Assembly (NCBI RefSeq): GCF_026686735.1
Contig: NZ_CP113432.1
Location: 6,127,001 to 6,191,000 of the forward strand
DNA from: Pseudomonas triclosanedens
GTDB taxonomy: Bacteria > Pseudomonadota > Gammaproteobacteria > Pseudomonadales > Pseudomonadaceae
Direction of reading: 5' to 3'
Length of the DNA stretch: 64,000 bases
Part shown: piece after piece, positions 8,889 through 17,978 of the stretch
How positions within the stretch are numbered: position 1 is the stretch's first letter
Layout: the number at the start of each line of letters is the position of its first letter
Notes under the pieces: generated by a model
What the model was told of the DNA's origin: nothing
Seen by the model: only the letters and a program-made list of their open reading frames with translations
The model's database searches: none
Position numbers and translations under genes: made by a program

Positions 8889-8953
8889 CGCGCGTCACTC
8901 CAGTCCGGCCGGCGGCGCCGGCAGTTGAGCGAAGGTCAGGCTGCAGTTGTGCA

Positions 8954-9739
8954 TCATCTGGGGAACCCCTTGTTTTCAATCAGACAGTTGCCGCCATCCA
9001 CCACCAGCACCTCGCCGGTGATGTAGCTGGCTTCGGGAGAGGCCAGGAATGCGGCCGCGGCGGCCACCTCCTCGGGGCGTCCCGCCCGGCCGAGCGGCGT
9101 GTGCCGCGCGGCTTCGAGTTCTTCTCCGGTGCTGGAGCCGGTGGCGATCCAGCCCGGCGCCACGCTATTCACCGTCACCCCGCGCCGCCCCACTTCCAGC
9201 GCCAGCCCCATGCTCATGCCGAGCATCCCGGCCTTGGCCGCGCTATAGGCCGACTCGCCCGGGTTGCTGCCGCGGGTGCCCGTGGTCGAGCTGATGTTGA
9301 CGATGCGGCCATAACCCTGCGCCAGCATCGCCGGCAGTAGCGCCCGGGTGAGCAGGAAAGCTGTGGAAAGATTGCGCGCCAGCGACAGATTCCAGGTCGC
9401 CAGATCCATCTCCGCCAGTTCGGCGAAAGGCTCCGGGCTGCCCAGCATGGCCATGCCGGCGTTGTTCACCAGGATATCCACGCGCCCCCATTGCGCTTGC
9501 GCCCAATCGGCCAGCGCACGGACGTCCTCTTCGCAAGTCAGGTCGGCTGGCATCGCACGCGCCTCGAAACCCTCCGCGCACAGCTCCGCCGCGCGCTGGT
9601 GAACACGCTCGCTGCTGGCGGTGAGCAACACCTTCACCCCGTTGCGCGCCAGTCGCCGGGCGATGGCGATACCGATGCCGGATTCACTGCCGGCGCCGCT
9701 TACCAGCGCCACCTGCCCTGCCCAGAGCGAGTAGCTCAT
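8954..9739 (-). CDS. SDR-family NAD(P)-dependent oxidoreductase
   Basis: 261 aa. The cofactor loop is VSGAGSESGIGIAIARRL. NNAG is present, and the active-site Ser and YSAAK are in ISSTTGTRGSNPGESAYSAAK. The C-terminus ITGEVLVVDGGN is typical of 3-oxoacyl-ACP-reductase-like classical SDRs. The GAGGTT ribosome site is 8 bp before the ATG. It is first in a two-gene minus-strand unit with the GntR regulator and divergent from the aminotransferase/ligase genes. It would oxidise or reduce a hydroxyl/keto intermediate of that pathway; the substrate is not known. Confidence 0.88.
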   Translation of the reverse strand: MSYSLWAGQVALVSGAGSESGIGIAIARRLARNGVKVLLTASSERVHQRAAELCAEGFEARAMPADLTCEEDVRALADWAQAQWGRVDILVNNAGMAMLGSPEPFAELAEMDLATWNLSLARNLSTAFLLTRALLPAMLAQGYGRIVNISSTTGTRGSNPGESAYSAAKAGMLGMSMGLALEVGRRGVTVNSVAPGWIATGSSTGEELEAARHTPLGRAGRPEEVAAAAAFLASPEASYITGEVLVVDGGNCLIENKGFPR

Positions 9740-9754
9740 TGTGGATAACCTCTA

Positions 9755-9769
9755 TTTGTGATCACAGAA
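9755..9769. promoter_or_regulatory. Putative GntR operator, left copy
   Basis: TTTGTGATCACAGAA contains the 10-bp palindrome TGTGATCACA. It lies 16 bp before the SDR start codon, where it could block that promoter. Its core is identical to the second copy, and the centres are 63 bp apart, about six helical turns. Confidence 0.6.
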
Positions 9770-9816
9770 ATTATTAAAGCGCAGATTATCAGGCCGAATG
9801 ACGACTATATTGACTT

Positions 9817-9832
9817 TTTTGTGATCACAAAT
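9817..9832. promoter_or_regulatory. Putative GntR operator, right copy
   Basis: TTTTGTGATCACAAAT holds a perfect 14-bp palindrome (TTTGTGATCACAAA) 36 bp before the aminotransferase start codon. With the copy at 9755 it brackets the divergent promoter of the SDR-GntR and aminotransferase-ligase units. Assignment to the local GntR protein is inference. Confidence 0.62.
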
Positions 9833-9867
9833 GGAATATGTGCGAAAAAACAAACGAGGTGTGCAAC

Positions 9868-11262
9868 ATGACCGCCAGCGGAATCGCCCAACAGGCCGTC
9901 GATCTCTTCACCAGCCGCGAGCGCCAGCGCTTCCTGGAGCGCAACCCGAAATCCGTGGCCCTTGCCGAGCGTGCGCACAAATCACTCTACGCCGGCGTGC
10001 CGATGCACTGGATGGCCGACTGGTCGACGCCCTGCCCGCTGTTCGTCGAGCGTGCCCAGGGCGCCCGCTTCTACGATGTGGACGGCCATGAATACGTGGA
10101 CTTCTGCCTGGGCGACACCGGCAGCATGTTCGGCCACTCCCCCGCACCGATCGCCCGCGCGCTCGCCGAGCAGGGCGCCAATGGCCTCACCACCATGCTG
10201 CCCGGCGAAGACGCGGTGGTCTGCGGCGAACTGCTCGCCGCCCGCTTCGGCCTGCCCTACTGGCAGGTGACCGCCACCGCCACCGACTCCAACCGTTACG
10301 TGCTGCGCTGGGCCCGCGCGGTGACCGGGCGCAAGACCCTGCTGGTGTTCGACGGCTGCTACCACGGCACCGTGGACGACGTGATGGTGCGCTACCGCGA
10401 CGGCCAAACCGTGCACCGCTCCGGCCTGGTCGGCCAGGCCTACGACCTGACCCAGCACAGCCGCTCCATCCCGTTCAACGATGTGGAAGCGCTGGAGGCC
10501 GCGCTGGCCCGGGGCGACGTCTGCGCCCTGCTGTGCGAGCCGGCGATGACCAACATCGGCATGGTCCTGCCCGATCCGGGCTTCATGCAGAAATGCCGCG
10601 AGCTGACCCGCAAATACGGATCGCTACTCATCATCGACGAAACCCACACCATCTCCACCAACATCGGCGGCTGCACCACGCTGTGGAACCTCGACCCGGA
10701 CTTCTTCGTGGTCGGCAAGCCGATCGCCGGCGGCGTGCCCTGCGGCATCTTCGGCTGCAGCGCGGAGATGGCCGAACGCATGGCCGCCTCGCGCAAGAGC
10801 GCCCAGCAGGACAGCCACGGCCACGGTCACAGCGGCATGGGCACCACCCTCTCGGCCAACGCCCTGGCCATGCACTGCATGCGCGCCAACCTGGAACAGG
10901 TAATGACCCAGGCGGCCTACGACCACATGCTGCCGCTGGCCGGGCGCCTGGCCGACGGCTTCCGCGAAGTGATCGCCAGGCATGGCCTGAAGTGGTCGGT
11001 GACCGAACTGGGCGCACGCAGCGAATTCCAGTTCTGCCCCGTCTCCCCGCGTACCGGCGCCGAGGCGGAAGCGGCCTTCCACGACGAACTGCAGATGGCC
11101 CTGCACCTGTACCTGATCAACCGAGGCATCCTGATCACGCCATTCCACAACATGACGCTGTGCTGCCCGGACACCACCGCGGCCGACGTGGACCGTCTGA
11201 TCGAAACGCTGGATGCAGGCATCACCGAGCTGCTGGCGATCCCCGGCGCGCGCGAAGCCTGA
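9868..11262 (+). CDS. Class III PLP-dependent aminotransferase
   Basis: 464 aa, fold type I, resembling glutamate-1-semialdehyde aminomutase-like aminotransferases. Visible motifs are GDTGSMFGH (phosphate-binding side), FDGCYHGTVDD, the PLP-binding Asp in LLIIDETHT, and the Schiff-base Lys in FFVVGKPIAGG. ATG 9868 is chosen because ACGAGGT lies 7 bp upstream; an ATG at 9838 overlaps the operator region and has no ribosome site. It is followed 122 bp later by a gamma-glutamyl ligase gene. Position and type match PAO1 PA5523 as I recall. Substrate is probably an amine or omega-amino acid. Confidence 0.85.
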   Translation: MTASGIAQQAVDLFTSRERQRFLERNPKSVALAERAHKSLYAGVPMHWMADWSTPCPLFVERAQGARFYDVDGHEYVDFCLGDTGSMFGHSPAPIARALAEQGANGLTTMLPGEDAVVCGELLAARFGLPYWQVTATATDSNRYVLRWARAVTGRKTLLVFDGCYHGTVDDVMVRYRDGQTVHRSGLVGQAYDLTQHSRSIPFNDVEALEAALARGDVCALLCEPAMTNIGMVLPDPGFMQKCRELTRKYGSLLIIDETHTISTNIGGCTTLWNLDPDFFVVGKPIAGGVPCGIFGCSAEMAERMAASRKSAQQDSHGHGHSGMGTTLSANALAMHCMRANLEQVMTQAAYDHMLPLAGRLADGFREVIARHGLKWSVTELGARSEFQFCPVSPRTGAEAEAAFHDELQMALHLYLINRGILITPFHNMTLCCPDTTAADVDRLIETLDAGITELLAIPGAREA

Positions 11263-11384
11263 TTGCCAGGAACCGGCAGGAACCGGTCCGGTCCGCGATA
11301 CCTGTCGCCGTCTGGCGGGATATCGCGGACAAAGCCGCTTCTGCACAAAGAAAACTCCGGCGCCGAGCGCCACCGAGGACACCC

Positions 11385-12752
11385 ATGCAATTCGCCGATC
11401 GAAAGGAAGCCGAAGCCTTCCTCGCCGCCCATCCGGACGTACGCAGCATCGAACTGTTCATCATCGACTCCAACGGCATTCCGCGCGGCAAGCTGCTGCA
11501 TCGCGACGAACTGCTGGCGATCTACGACAACGGCCGCCCACTGCCCAGCTCGATCCTCGCGCTGACCGTACAGGGCGAAGACGTGGAAGGTACCGGGCTG
11601 GTCTGGGAGGTCGCCGACGCCGACTGCTGGACCTATCCGCTGCCCGGCAGCCTGACCCTGCAACCCTGGCGCTCCAGTCCCACCGGCCAACTGCAGGTAA
11701 GCATGCACCCCACCCAGGGCCTGCCCGCCACTCCGGCCGACCCGCGCCAAGCGCTGAGCCGCGTGGTCGAGCGGCTGAAGGCCGACGGCTTCCACCCGGT
11801 GATGGCCGTGGAGCTTGAGTTCTACCTGCTGGACAAGCAGCGCGATGCCCAGGGTCGTCCGCAGCCGGCGGTGCAGATGAACGGCATCCGCCCGGAAGCC
11901 CCGCAGGTCTATGGCGTCTACGAGCTGGAACAGCTGCAACCGTTCCTCGACGACCTCTACACCGCCTGCGAAATCCAGGGTCTGCCGGTGCGCACCGCCA
12001 TTTCCGAATACGCGCCAGGCCAGGTCGAACTGACCCTGGAACACCGCTTCGACGTCATGCAGGCCATCGACGAAGGCGTGCGCTACAAGCGCCTGGTGAA
12101 GGGCGTGGCGAACAGGCACGGCCTGCAGGCGTGTTTCATGGCCAAGCCGTTCGGCGACCGCGCCGGCTCCGGCATGCACCTGCACGTCAGCCTGGCCGAT
12201 GAACAGGGCAACAACCTCTACGCCAGCGAAGACATCCACGGCACTCCGCTGCTGCGCCACTCCATCGGCGGCATGATGTCCTGCCTGCTCGATTCCCTGG
12301 CGATCTTCTGCCCCAACGCCAACTCGTTCCGCCGCTTCCAGGCCAACAGCTACGCGCCGCTGGCCAAGAGCTGGGGCGTGAACAACCGCACCGTGTCGTT
12401 CCGCGTACCCGGCGGCCCGGCACAAAGCCGGCACATCGAGCATCGCATCTGCGGCGCCGATGCCAACCCGTACCTGGCCGCCGCCGCAATCCTGGCGGCC
12501 ATTCACAAGGGCATCCGCGAGCGGATCGACCCGGGCGCACCCATCGTCGGCAACGGCTACGAGCAGGCCACCGAATTCCTGCCCACCGACTGGCTGACCG
12601 CACTGCGCGCGCTGGAAGCCTCCGAGTGGGCCCGCGAGGCGCTGGGCGAGGAATTCCTCAAAGTGTTCCTGGCGATCAAGTGGGAAGAGTTCCGCCAGTT
12701 CATGGGTGAGGTCGGCGAACAGGACTGGCGCTGGTACCTGCACCACGCCTGA
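11385..12752 (+). CDS. Glutamine-synthetase-like gamma-glutamylamine (polyamine) ligase
   Basis: 455 aa. An N-terminal beta-Grasp region (IELFIIDSNGIPRGKLL) precedes a glutamine synthetase catalytic domain: the VELEFYLLD metal-binding Glu, GSGMHLHVSL, and NSYAPLAKSWGVNNRTVSFR near the nucleotide site. The opening matches PuuA/PauA enzymes that ligate glutamate to putrescine, spermidine or other amines using ATP. I recall the syntenic PAO1 gene PA5522 as a PauA paralogue (pauA7). GAGGACACCC precedes the ATG. It is downstream of the aminotransferase, which argues for a gamma-glutamylation route of amine breakdown; the amine itself cannot be named from sequence. Confidence 0.85.
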   Translation: MQFADRKEAEAFLAAHPDVRSIELFIIDSNGIPRGKLLHRDELLAIYDNGRPLPSSILALTVQGEDVEGTGLVWEVADADCWTYPLPGSLTLQPWRSSPTGQLQVSMHPTQGLPATPADPRQALSRVVERLKADGFHPVMAVELEFYLLDKQRDAQGRPQPAVQMNGIRPEAPQVYGVYELEQLQPFLDDLYTACEIQGLPVRTAISEYAPGQVELTLEHRFDVMQAIDEGVRYKRLVKGVANRHGLQACFMAKPFGDRAGSGMHLHVSLADEQGNNLYASEDIHGTPLLRHSIGGMMSCLLDSLAIFCPNANSFRRFQANSYAPLAKSWGVNNRTVSFRVPGGPAQSRHIEHRICGADANPYLAAAAILAAIHKGIRERIDPGAPIVGNGYEQATEFLPTDWLTALRALEASEWAREALGEEFLKVFLAIKWEEFRQFMGEVGEQDWRWYLHHA

Positions 12753-12767
12753 TCCACACAGCAGGTC

Positions 12768-12848
12768 GGCGGATAACCGCAAGCGGTTATTCACCCTACG
12801 GTTGTGGATAACCTCCTGTAGGGCGAATAACGCGAAGCGTTATCCGCC
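12768..12848. repeat. Pair of inverted REP-like elements
   Basis: Two hairpin-forming units, 12768-12799 (GGCGGATAACCGCAAGCGGT...) and 12818-12848 (its reverse form ending GTTATCCGCC), face each other about 18 bp apart. The same family occurs at 31015 and 39578 in this window. Such REP pairs are common between Pseudomonas genes and here mark the end of the ligand-ligase transcription unit. The rest of 12849-13047 holds only the presumed promoter of the next SDR gene. Confidence 0.75.
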
Positions 12849-13047
12849 GTCACCAATCCCGCGCTTCGTAACATAGCCACTGACACACGACAGCCTTACG
12901 AAAAATTTACCCTGCCAGAGTGAAGATTCTGGTCTTTTCTTGGTCTGTAATTGCACAGGGCGCAGGGGCGTCCTGTGGTCGATACGGCGAGCGCCGGTAC
13001 TGCCTGCCGGCCGCCGTTTTCCCTCAGGCAGGGAGAATCCGTAGACA

Positions 13048-13806
13048 ATGAGCACTCCCGTCGTACTGATCACCGGCGCCGCCGGTGGCCTCGGAAAAGC
13101 CATCGCCAAACGTTTCGCCCAGAGCCACTGGCGCATCGCCGCCACCGATGTGGATAAAGCCGGCCTGCACGCGTTGAACGCCCAGGTGCCGCTGGATGCC
13201 ACCGCCGTCGGTGACCTGCGGCGCGCCGACAACTGCCACAGCCTGGTCTCCGACATTCTCGCCCGCACCGGCCGCCTCGACGCGCTGGTGAACGCCGCCG
13301 GCGTGTGGCGCGAAGGCCCGGTGGAAGACTTCAACGAAGACGATTTCGACCTGGTCATGGGCGTCAACCTCAAGGCGGCGTTCTACATGTGCCAGGCAGC
13401 CACGCCCTACCTGAAGGAAAACCACGGCTGCATCGTCAACATCTCCAGCGACTCCGGCCGCCAGGCCTATCGCGGCTCGGCGGCCTACTGCGCGAGCAAG
13501 GCGGCACTGACCATGCTCACCCGCACCCTGGCGCTGGAACTGGCCGAACAGGGCGTGCGCGTCAATGCCATCTCCCCGGCGGACATCGCTACGCCAATGC
13601 TCGACTACCAGGCCGAACGCTACGGCCAGGGCAACCCGGACAGCTACAAGCGCGCTCTGCTCAAGGACTATCCACAGGGCAAGGTGGCGCGCTTCATCCG
13701 TCCCGAAGAAGTCGCCGAACTGGTCTGGTACCTGTGCAGGCCGGAATCCGAAGCCATCACCGGCGCCGACCTGGCCATCGACTTCGGCCTCTCCGCCGGC
13801 CGTTGA
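13048..13806 (+). CDS. SDR-family oxidoreductase
   Basis: 252 aa. The Rossmann loop is ITGAAGGLGKAIAKRF, then NAAG, the catalytic Ser region ISSDSGRQAYRGSAAYC, and the YCASK catalytic Tyr/Lys. The C-terminus EAITGADLAIDFG replaces the usual DGG ending. GGCAGGGAGAATCC supplies a ribosome site. Probably a cytoplasmic NAD(P)-dependent dehydrogenase acting with the upstream aminotransferase and gamma-glutamyl ligase; the PAO1 counterpart is PA5521 by gene order. Substrate unknown. Confidence 0.87.
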   Translation: MSTPVVLITGAAGGLGKAIAKRFAQSHWRIAATDVDKAGLHALNAQVPLDATAVGDLRRADNCHSLVSDILARTGRLDALVNAAGVWREGPVEDFNEDDFDLVMGVNLKAAFYMCQAATPYLKENHGCIVNISSDSGRQAYRGSAAYCASKAALTMLTRTLALELAEQGVRVNAISPADIATPMLDYQAERYGQGNPDSYKRALLKDYPQGKVARFIRPEEVAELVWYLCRPESEAITGADLAIDFGLSAGR

Positions 13807-13958
13807 GCCCGCAACGAGCGGGCGGCGCAAGGCCGCCCGGCTCCGTCGATGGTCGCCTGGCGGCCGCCGCCAATGGGTTGTATAGAAAAAACTGTGTCGC
13901 CAGCCCCGCAATGGATCGTCCAGAGTGGGTCCTTTCCCGACTCGCCACAGAGAAGATC

Positions 13959-14438
13959 ATGGAACCCGGCAACCACCAGCTCAGCATGACCGTCCTGATG
14001 ACCCCCGACATGGCCAATTTCTCCGGCAATGTCCACGGCGGCACCCTGCTCAAATACCTCGATGAAGTAGCCTACGCCTGCGCCAGCCGCTATGCCGGCC
14101 ACTACGTCGTCACCCTCTCGGTGGATCAGGTGATCTTCCGCCAGCCGATCCACGTCGGTGAACTGGTCACCTTTCTCGCGTCGGTCAACTACACCGGCCG
14201 CACCTCGATGGAAATCGGCGTGAAGGTGATCACCGAGAACATCCGCGAAAAATCCGTGCGCCACACCAACAGTTGCTTCTTCACGATGGTGGCGCTGGAC
14301 GACGAGCGCCAGCCCACACCGGTCCCGCAACTGGAGCCGCAGACCAAGGACGAGAAGCGCCGCTTCGTGCAGGGCCAGCAGCGTCGGCAGATTCGCCAGG
14401 AACTGGAACAGCGTTACAAGGCCATTCGCGACGAATGA
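13959..14438 (+). CDS. Hotdog-fold acyl-CoA thioesterase
   Basis: 159 aa. The segment MANFSGNVHGGTLLKYLDEV is the hotdog-thioesterase active-site helix (N/D-x-x-G-N-x-H-G-G, with LDE). VTLSVDQVIFRQPIHVGEL and the KSVRHTNSCFFTMVALDD strands complete a YciA/ACOT-type domain. A charged C-terminal tail (residues 135-159, rich in Lys, Arg and Gln) follows. The ATG is preceded by AGAGAAG. It hydrolyses acyl-CoA esters in the cytoplasm; chain preference is not visible. A longer upstream reading frame from 13305 lies over the SDR gene and is a shadow. Confidence 0.87.
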   Translation: MEPGNHQLSMTVLMTPDMANFSGNVHGGTLLKYLDEVAYACASRYAGHYVVTLSVDQVIFRQPIHVGELVTFLASVNYTGRTSMEIGVKVITENIREKSVRHTNSCFFTMVALDDERQPTPVPQLEPQTKDEKRRFVQGQQRRQIRQELEQRYKAIRDE

Positions 14439-14642
14439 CAGACGATCGCGACATTTCTTGATAAAAAATCCGTGTGTCGCGAAAATTTTCTGTTACGTCA
14501 ACAGGTTACTCTTGCGTGAAAGCAATGTAGGAATACGTTTCAGCACCTAGAGTTTCCATACGCGGGTTTGCCCCCGTGATCCACCTTCGAGCAGCCCGCC
14601 CTCTCCGGCCCGGCTGCTCCCTGCGTGCCCGGAGCCCAGACC

Positions 14643-16346
14643 ATGCATCACACACCACTACTGACCACACTCGCCGTAGGCTTCGTCCTGGCCTTCGTTC
14701 TCGGCGCCCTGGCCAACCGCCTGCGTATCTCCCCGCTGGTCGGCTACCTGCTGGCCGGCGTGCTGGCCGGTCCCTTCACGCCGGGCTACGTCGCCGACCA
14801 GGCGCTTTCCGGTGAAATCGCCGAACTGGGCGTCATCCTGCTGATGTTCGGCGTCGGCCTGCACTTCTCGCTCAAGGACCTCCTGTCGGTGAAAGCCATC
14901 GCCATTCCCGGTGCGGTGGTCCAGATCGGTGTCGCCACGCTGCTCGGCATGGGCCTGGCGTGGGCAATGGACTGGGAATTCGGCGGCGGCCTGGTATTCG
15001 GCCTGGCCCTGTCGGTGGCCAGCACCGTCGTGCTCCTGCGCGCTCTGGAGCAGCGCCAGTTGATCGATACCAAGCGCGGCCGCATCGCCATCGGCTGGCT
15101 GATCGTCGAAGACCTGGCGATGGTCCTCACCCTGGTACTGCTGCCGGCGCTCGCCGGATCGCTGGGAGGCACCACCGATGGCAGCGAGGGCGGCGTGCTG
15201 ATGCCGATCCTGCTGACCCTGGGCAAAGTCGCCGCCTTCGTCGCGGTGATGATCCTCGGCGGCCGCCGCATCGTGCCCTGGGCCCTGGAGCGCGTGGCCA
15301 AGACCGGCTCGCGCGAGCTGTTCACCCTGGCCGTGCTGGCCATCGCACTGGGCATCGCCTACGGTTCGGCGGTGATCTTCGGCGTCTCCTTCGCCCTCGG
15401 CGCGTTCTTCGCCGGGATGATCCTCAACGAATCCGAACTCAGCCACGAGGCGGCGGAAAACTCGCTGCCGCTGCGCGATGCCTTCGCCGTGCTGTTCTTC
15501 GTCTCCGTGGGGATGCTGTTCAATCCGGCCATCCTGATCCACGAGCCGCTGCCGGTGCTGGCCACCTTCCTGGTGATCGTATTCGGCAAGTCCGTCGCCG
15601 CCTACGTCATCGTGCGCCTGTTCGGCCACCCCAACAGCACCGCGCTGACCATCGCCGCGAGCCTGGCGCAGATCGGCGAATTCTCCTTCATCCTGGTCGG
15701 CCTGGGCGTCAGTCTCAACCTGCTGCCCGAAGCCGGCCGCGACCTGGTGCTGGCCGGCGCGATCCTGTCGATCCTGGTCAACCCGCTGCTGTTCATCGCC
15801 ATCGACCGCCTGCAGGCGCGCCAGGAGCAGAAGGCCGAGAGCGAGCCGGGCGTGGTCCAGGTGGAAGCTCCGGACCTGCCACCGCCAGTACTGGAGCATG
15901 ACCACGCGATCCTCATCGGCCACGGCCGCGTCGGCGGGCTGGTGAGCGAACGCCTGCGCAAGAACAAGATTCCGCTGGTAGTGATCGAGGACAAACGGGA
16001 GAAGGCCGCCGAGCTGCGCGAATACGGCCTCTGCGTGGTGGTGGGTAATGCCGCCAATCCCGAAGTGCTGGCCCAGGCCAACATCTCTTCGGCGCGCTGG
16101 CTGCTGATCGCCATCCCCAACGGTTTCGAAGCCGGAACCATCGCCAGCCACGCGCGGGCGCTCAACCCGAACCTGGACATCATCGCCCGCGCGCACTTCG
16201 ATGCCGAGGTGGACTACCTGGAGCAGAACGGCGCGAACCTGGTGATCATGGGCGAGCGCGAAATCGCCAGTGGCATGGCCCAGCGGGTCGAGCGCGAGGA
16301 CGCCGCCGAGGCGCCCGGCGACGACCACCTGCCGCAGTCGGCCTGA
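14643..16346 (+). CDS. Monovalent cation:proton antiporter with C-terminal TrkA-N (RCK) domain
   Basis: 567 aa. Residues 1-390 form a CPA2 exchanger (PLVGYLLAGVLAGPFTPGYV, then ELGVILLMFGVGLHFSLKDL, and SLAQIGEFSFILVGLGV). From about residue 420 a Rossmann TrkA-N domain begins at AILIGHGRVGGLVSERL with VVVGNAANPEVL. This order is that of KefB/KefC/YbaL transporters, where nucleotides gate K+ (or Na+) exchange for H+. GGAG stands 8 bp before ATG 14643. The next gene starts 4 bp after the stop, so the two are probably co-transcribed. Confidence 0.88.
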   Translation: MHHTPLLTTLAVGFVLAFVLGALANRLRISPLVGYLLAGVLAGPFTPGYVADQALSGEIAELGVILLMFGVGLHFSLKDLLSVKAIAIPGAVVQIGVATLLGMGLAWAMDWEFGGGLVFGLALSVASTVVLLRALEQRQLIDTKRGRIAIGWLIVEDLAMVLTLVLLPALAGSLGGTTDGSEGGVLMPILLTLGKVAAFVAVMILGGRRIVPWALERVAKTGSRELFTLAVLAIALGIAYGSAVIFGVSFALGAFFAGMILNESELSHEAAENSLPLRDAFAVLFFVSVGMLFNPAILIHEPLPVLATFLVIVFGKSVAAYVIVRLFGHPNSTALTIAASLAQIGEFSFILVGLGVSLNLLPEAGRDLVLAGAILSILVNPLLFIAIDRLQARQEQKAESEPGVVQVEAPDLPPPVLEHDHAILIGHGRVGGLVSERLRKNKIPLVVIEDKREKAAELREYGLCVVVGNAANPEVLAQANISSARWLLIAIPNGFEAGTIASHARALNPNLDIIARAHFDAEVDYLEQNGANLVIMGEREIASGMAQRVEREDAAEAPGDDHLPQSA

Positions 16347-16350
16347 CGCC

Positions 16351-16935
16351 ATGCTGCGCCGGCTGTACGACTGGACCATGCGCCTGGCCGGCCATCCGCG
16401 CGCGGAGCTGGCCCTGGGCGGAGTGACTTTCGCCGAAAGCTCGTTCTTCCCGATCCCGCCGGACACGCTGCTGGTGCCGATGGTCCTGGCCAACCGGGCC
16501 AAGGCTTGGCGCTATGCGACGATCTGTGTGATCAGCTCGGTGCTGGGCGGCATCGCCGGTTACTTCATCGGCCTGCTGCTGTTCGAGACCGTGGGCCAGG
16601 CCATCCTGGCGTTCTACGGCCTGCAGGAAAACTTCGCCGATGTCGCCGAGCGCTACAACGAGCTTGGCTGGCTGATGGTGCTGCTGGGCGGAGGCTTCAC
16701 GCCGCTACCCTACAAGCTGATTACCCTCACCAGCGGAGTGACCCAGCTCGACCTGATGCTGTTCATCTGCCTCAGCGTAGTGGCGCGCACCCTGCGCTTC
16801 GCCGCCACCTGCGCCCTGCTGTTCTGGGCCGGGCCGGCATTGCGCGAAGCCATCGAGAAGCGCCTCGGGCTGGCCTTCGGCATCCTCACCGCAATGGTGG
16901 TGGGTGGGCTGGTGCTCGGTAAATACATGCTCTGA
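16351..16935 (+). CDS. YqaA/DedA-family (SNARE-associated) membrane protein
   Basis: 194 aa. FAESSFFPIPPDTLLVPMVL is the DedA/YqaA signature (E-x-x-x-x-P-x-P), and GGGFTPLPYKLITLTSGV is the second conserved re-entrant segment of the VTT fold. About five hydrophobic stretches are visible. DedA-family proteins are implicated in lipid-carrier or phospholipid scrambling. It begins 4 bp after the antiporter stop, suggesting one transcript. The same pairing is remembered for PA5518/PA5517 in PAO1. Confidence 0.85.
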   Translation: MLRRLYDWTMRLAGHPRAELALGGVTFAESSFFPIPPDTLLVPMVLANRAKAWRYATICVISSVLGGIAGYFIGLLLFETVGQAILAFYGLQENFADVAERYNELGWLMVLLGGGFTPLPYKLITLTSGVTQLDLMLFICLSVVARTLRFAATCALLFWAGPALREAIEKRLGLAFGILTAMVVGGLVLGKYML

Positions 16936-16996
16936 CCGGAGCGCGCCGCATCATTGCGGCGAGCCATTCATGACGAAGCTCCCCGGCGCGCTCGGC

Positions 16997-17866
16997 TCAG
17001 CCCAGCTTCACTGCCTCGAACTTCACCCGCGGATGCGCAATGCGATCCTGCGCCCGCACCAGCTCCAGCTCGTAGCTGCCGCAGGCCTGGGTTTCCAGCA
17101 GCACTTCATGCACCGCCGCCGCGCAGAACTCGAAGGCCGCGCGCAGATCGTCACCCAGCAGCAGGCGGGCGAGGAACAACCCGGAAGTCAGGTCGCCCAC
17201 CCCGACCGGCTGGCGCGGGAAGGCCAGCAGCGGACGGCGCAGGTGCCAGGTCTCGCCCGGAGTCACCAGCAGCATCTCGAAGGCGTCCGCAGGCTTGCCC
17301 GGATAGTTCAGGTGCTTCACCAGAATCGCCTTGGGACCACGCGCCAGCAGGCCGCGAGCCATCGCCGCGCAATCCTCCAGCGAAGCCGGCTGCCGGTCGC
17401 AGAAGCTATCCAGCTCAAGCTGGTTCGGGCAAAGATAATCCGCTACGGCAGCCGCCTCGTGGAGCAGGAATTCACCAACCTCCGGCGCAACGATGCAGCC
17501 CTTCTCCGGATGGCCCATCACCGGATCGCAGAGATACACCGCGCGCGGGTTCACTTCACGGATGCGACGCACCACCTCCAGGATGGAACGCCCCTGCGCC
17601 GCGCTGCCCAGATAGCCCGACAGCACCGCGTCGCAGTTACCCAGCTCGCCGATGGCCGCGATACCGTCCACCAGAGCGGGAATCTGCTCCGGCGGCAGCA
17701 CCTGGCCAGTCCACTGGCCATACTGGGTATGGTTGGAAAACTGCACGGTATTGAGGGGCCAGACATTCACCCCGACGCGGCGCATGGGGAACTCGGCGGC
17801 GCTGTTGCCGGCGTGGCCGAACACGACATGGGACTGGATGGCGAGTACGTGGGGAGTGCGCGGCAT
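16997..17866 (-). CDS. pdxY: Pyridoxal kinase PdxY
   Basis: 289 aa, usual length for PdxY. The start [20 protein letters not shown] contains the conserved SHVVxGxx[17 protein letters not shown] and the ATP/anion-hole loop [14 protein letters not shown] (a G-V-G-D variant of GTGD) identify a ribokinase-like pyridoxal kinase. It phosphorylates pyridoxal to PLP in the salvage pathway, in the cytoplasm. Convergent with the YqaA-like gene and followed upstream by the divergent DUF3301 gene. The window has several PLP enzymes, but no direct operon link. Confidence 0.93.
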   Translation of the reverse strand: MPRTPHVLAIQSHVVFGHAGNSAAEFPMRRVGVNVWPLNTVQFSNHTQYGQWTGQVLPPEQIPALVDGIAAIGELGNCDAVLSGYLGSAAQGRSILEVVRRIREVNPRAVYLCDPVMGHPEKGCIVAPEVGEFLLHEAAAVADYLCPNQLELDSFCDRQPASLEDCAAMARGLLARGPKAILVKHLNYPGKPADAFEMLLVTPGETWHLRRPLLAFPRQPVGVGDLTSGLFLARLLLGDDLRAAFEFCAAAVHEVLLETQACGSYELELVRAQDRIAHPRVKFEAVKLG

Positions 17867-17978
17867 AACGGTGTCCTGCTACAGAATGGGGCAGTATGGG
17901 GCGCAAATCACACGCTGTGAACAACCGCCTCTCGCCGCCCTGCGGCGGAGTGAGTAAGCTGGTACGCCGACCCCGAGG

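Noticed and set aside
13807..13840. GC-rich inverted repeats after the 13048 SDR gene as a terminator
   Set aside because: Stems are plausible but no T-run follows on either strand, so it is not supported as rho-independent.
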